Origin: an uncultured Mesorhizobium sp.
GTDB lineage: Bacteria; Pseudomonadota; Alphaproteobacteria; Rhizobiales; Rhizobiaceae
Assembly (NCBI GenBank): GCA_950071955.1
Contig: CATMOC010000250.1
Span: 1-6,105, forward strand
DNA: 6,105 bases
Direction of reading: 5' to 3'
The notes below the pieces were generated by a model. That model saw only the letters and a list, made by a program, of their open reading frames with translations, was not told the origin of the DNA and made no database searches. Positions 5,302-6,105 of this stretch are shown piece by piece; the first letter of the stretch is position 1, and every line of letters begins with the position of its first letter. Position numbers and translations under genes: made by a program.

Positions 5302-6105
5302 TCAGGTCTTCGGGGCATTGATCGGACGGTTCTGCGTCCAGTCGAACGTGCCGAGGTCGCGCTCGCGCACGGCGTGCTTCCAGCCCATCTCCTCCGCCCG
5401 GTGCTTGAAGTTCAGCCCTTCGGGGGAATGCCGGGTGATGCCGTCGAAGATCGTCGCGAACATCTGCGTCTGCTTCAGCCCCATGGCCTCGATCGCCTGG
5501 TTCACGACCAGCTTCTGCATCATCAGCTGGTTCACCGGAACGCCGGCCATGCGCTCTGCCAGACGCTCGACCTCGCCGTCCAGCTCCGCGGCGGGCACTG
5601 ACTTGAGCACGAGCCCCATGCGCTCGGCTTCAATTCCCTTGATCTTGTCGCCGGTGAAGAGCATGCGCTTCGCCCGTTCCGGCCCCAGCCGGTAGACCCA
5701 CATCGCCGTCGTGGGGCACCCCCAGACACGCACCGGCATGTAGCCGATCTCCGCCTCGTCGGTCATTACGATCATGTCGGAGCAGAGCGCGATGTCCGAT
5801 CCGCCAGCGACGGCAAACCCATGTACCTTGCAGATCACCGGCCGGTAGGAGCGCCAGAGCGACATGAAGAGTTCCGTGTTGCGCATCATGAAGGCGTAGT
5901 CCTTCATCGGGTCCCAAGGCATGTCCTGGGTGACCGAATTGCCGGCGCCCCCGGCGGTCTCGGCGTAGTAGGTGAGGTCGTATCCGGCGCAGAACGCGCG
6001 CCCCGCGCCGGAAAGCACGATCACGTGGACGCCGGCATCGGCGTTCGCCTGCTCGACGGCGCCGGCCAGTTCGCGCGGCAGGTCGTCGTCGATCGCGTTC
6101 AGCAC
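5302..6105 (-). CDS. Crotonase / enoyl-CoA hydratase family protein, 5' end cut off
   Basis: A crotonase-superfamily acyl-CoA enzyme; 267 residues are present and the N-terminus lies beyond the right edge (the first codon in view is GTG within the likely conserved region before LNAIDDD). Visible motifs are GRAFCAGYDL (35-44), supplying one oxyanion-hole backbone NH, and HGFAVAGGSDIALCSD (95-110), supplying the other. By alignment from memory to classical enoyl-CoA hydratase, the first catalytic Glu is Asp104 (GGSD) and the second falls at Val125 (GYMPVRVWG), so ordinary hydratase activity is doubtful. The IGY-P-RVWG-P pattern resembles a crotonase subgroup also found in actinobacteria. The downstream thioesterase-like gene starts about 10 nt later and is probably cotranscribed. 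The promoter is outside the window. Superfamily is certain; the reaction is not known. Confidence 0.9.
   Translation of the reverse strand: MLNAIDDDLPRELAGAVEQANADAGVHVIVLSGAGRAFCAGYDLTYYAETAGGAGNSVTQDMPWDPMKDYAFMMRNTELFMSLWRSYRPVICKVHGFAVAGGSDIALCSDMIVMTDEAEIGYMPVRVWGCPTTAMWVYRLGPERAKRMLFTGDKIKGIEAERMGLVLKSVPAAELDGEVERLAERMAGVPVNQLMMQKLVVNQAIEAMGLKQTQMFATIFDGITRHSPEGLNFKHRAEEMGWKHAVRERDLGTFDWTQNRPINAPKT

Overview
The window reads as a chromosomal segment of a high-GC alphaproteobacterium, most likely Hyphomicrobiales (rhizobia and relatives such as Mesorhizobium or Phyllobacteriaceae). The basis is the strong G+C bias, an rpsI product with an N-terminal extension, a type 2 ArgC, and the gene order rplM-rpsI near speB and argC, which I recall from rhizobial genomes. 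No search was run, so the genus is an inference.

Layout from right to left, because most genes lie on the minus strand. A crotonase-superfamily gene (cut by the right edge) is followed after about 10 nt by a small PaaI/hotdog thioesterase-like gene; the two look like one operon for acyl-CoA chemistry. After a 241-nt spacer, which contains a very clear sigma-70-type promoter (TTGACG, 17 nt, TATAAG) and a leader of about 120 nt with two perfect hairpins, comes the ribosomal operon rplM-rpsI (L13 and S9), with the two genes overlapping by 8 nt. It ends in a GAAA-loop hairpin and a rho-independent terminator.

On the plus strand, convergent to rpsI, is a single membrane acyltransferase of the acyltransferase-3 family, best started at a GTG that has a strong ribosome binding site. 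Divergent from it are speB (agmatinase/ureohydrolase) and then argC (N-acetyl-gamma-glutamyl-phosphate reductase, type 2), both on the minus strand. ArgC works in arginine synthesis, while SpeB-type enzymes hydrolyse a guanidino compound to urea plus an amine, so the pair has a shared nitrogen/arginine theme.

There are no tRNAs, rRNAs, mobile elements, CRISPR arrays or broken genes. The window is mainly housekeeping; I see no new multi-gene system. The points most worth checking are the structured rplM leader, the lone acyltransferase set in reverse within an otherwise same-strand block, and the crotonase that lacks both classical hydratase glutamates.
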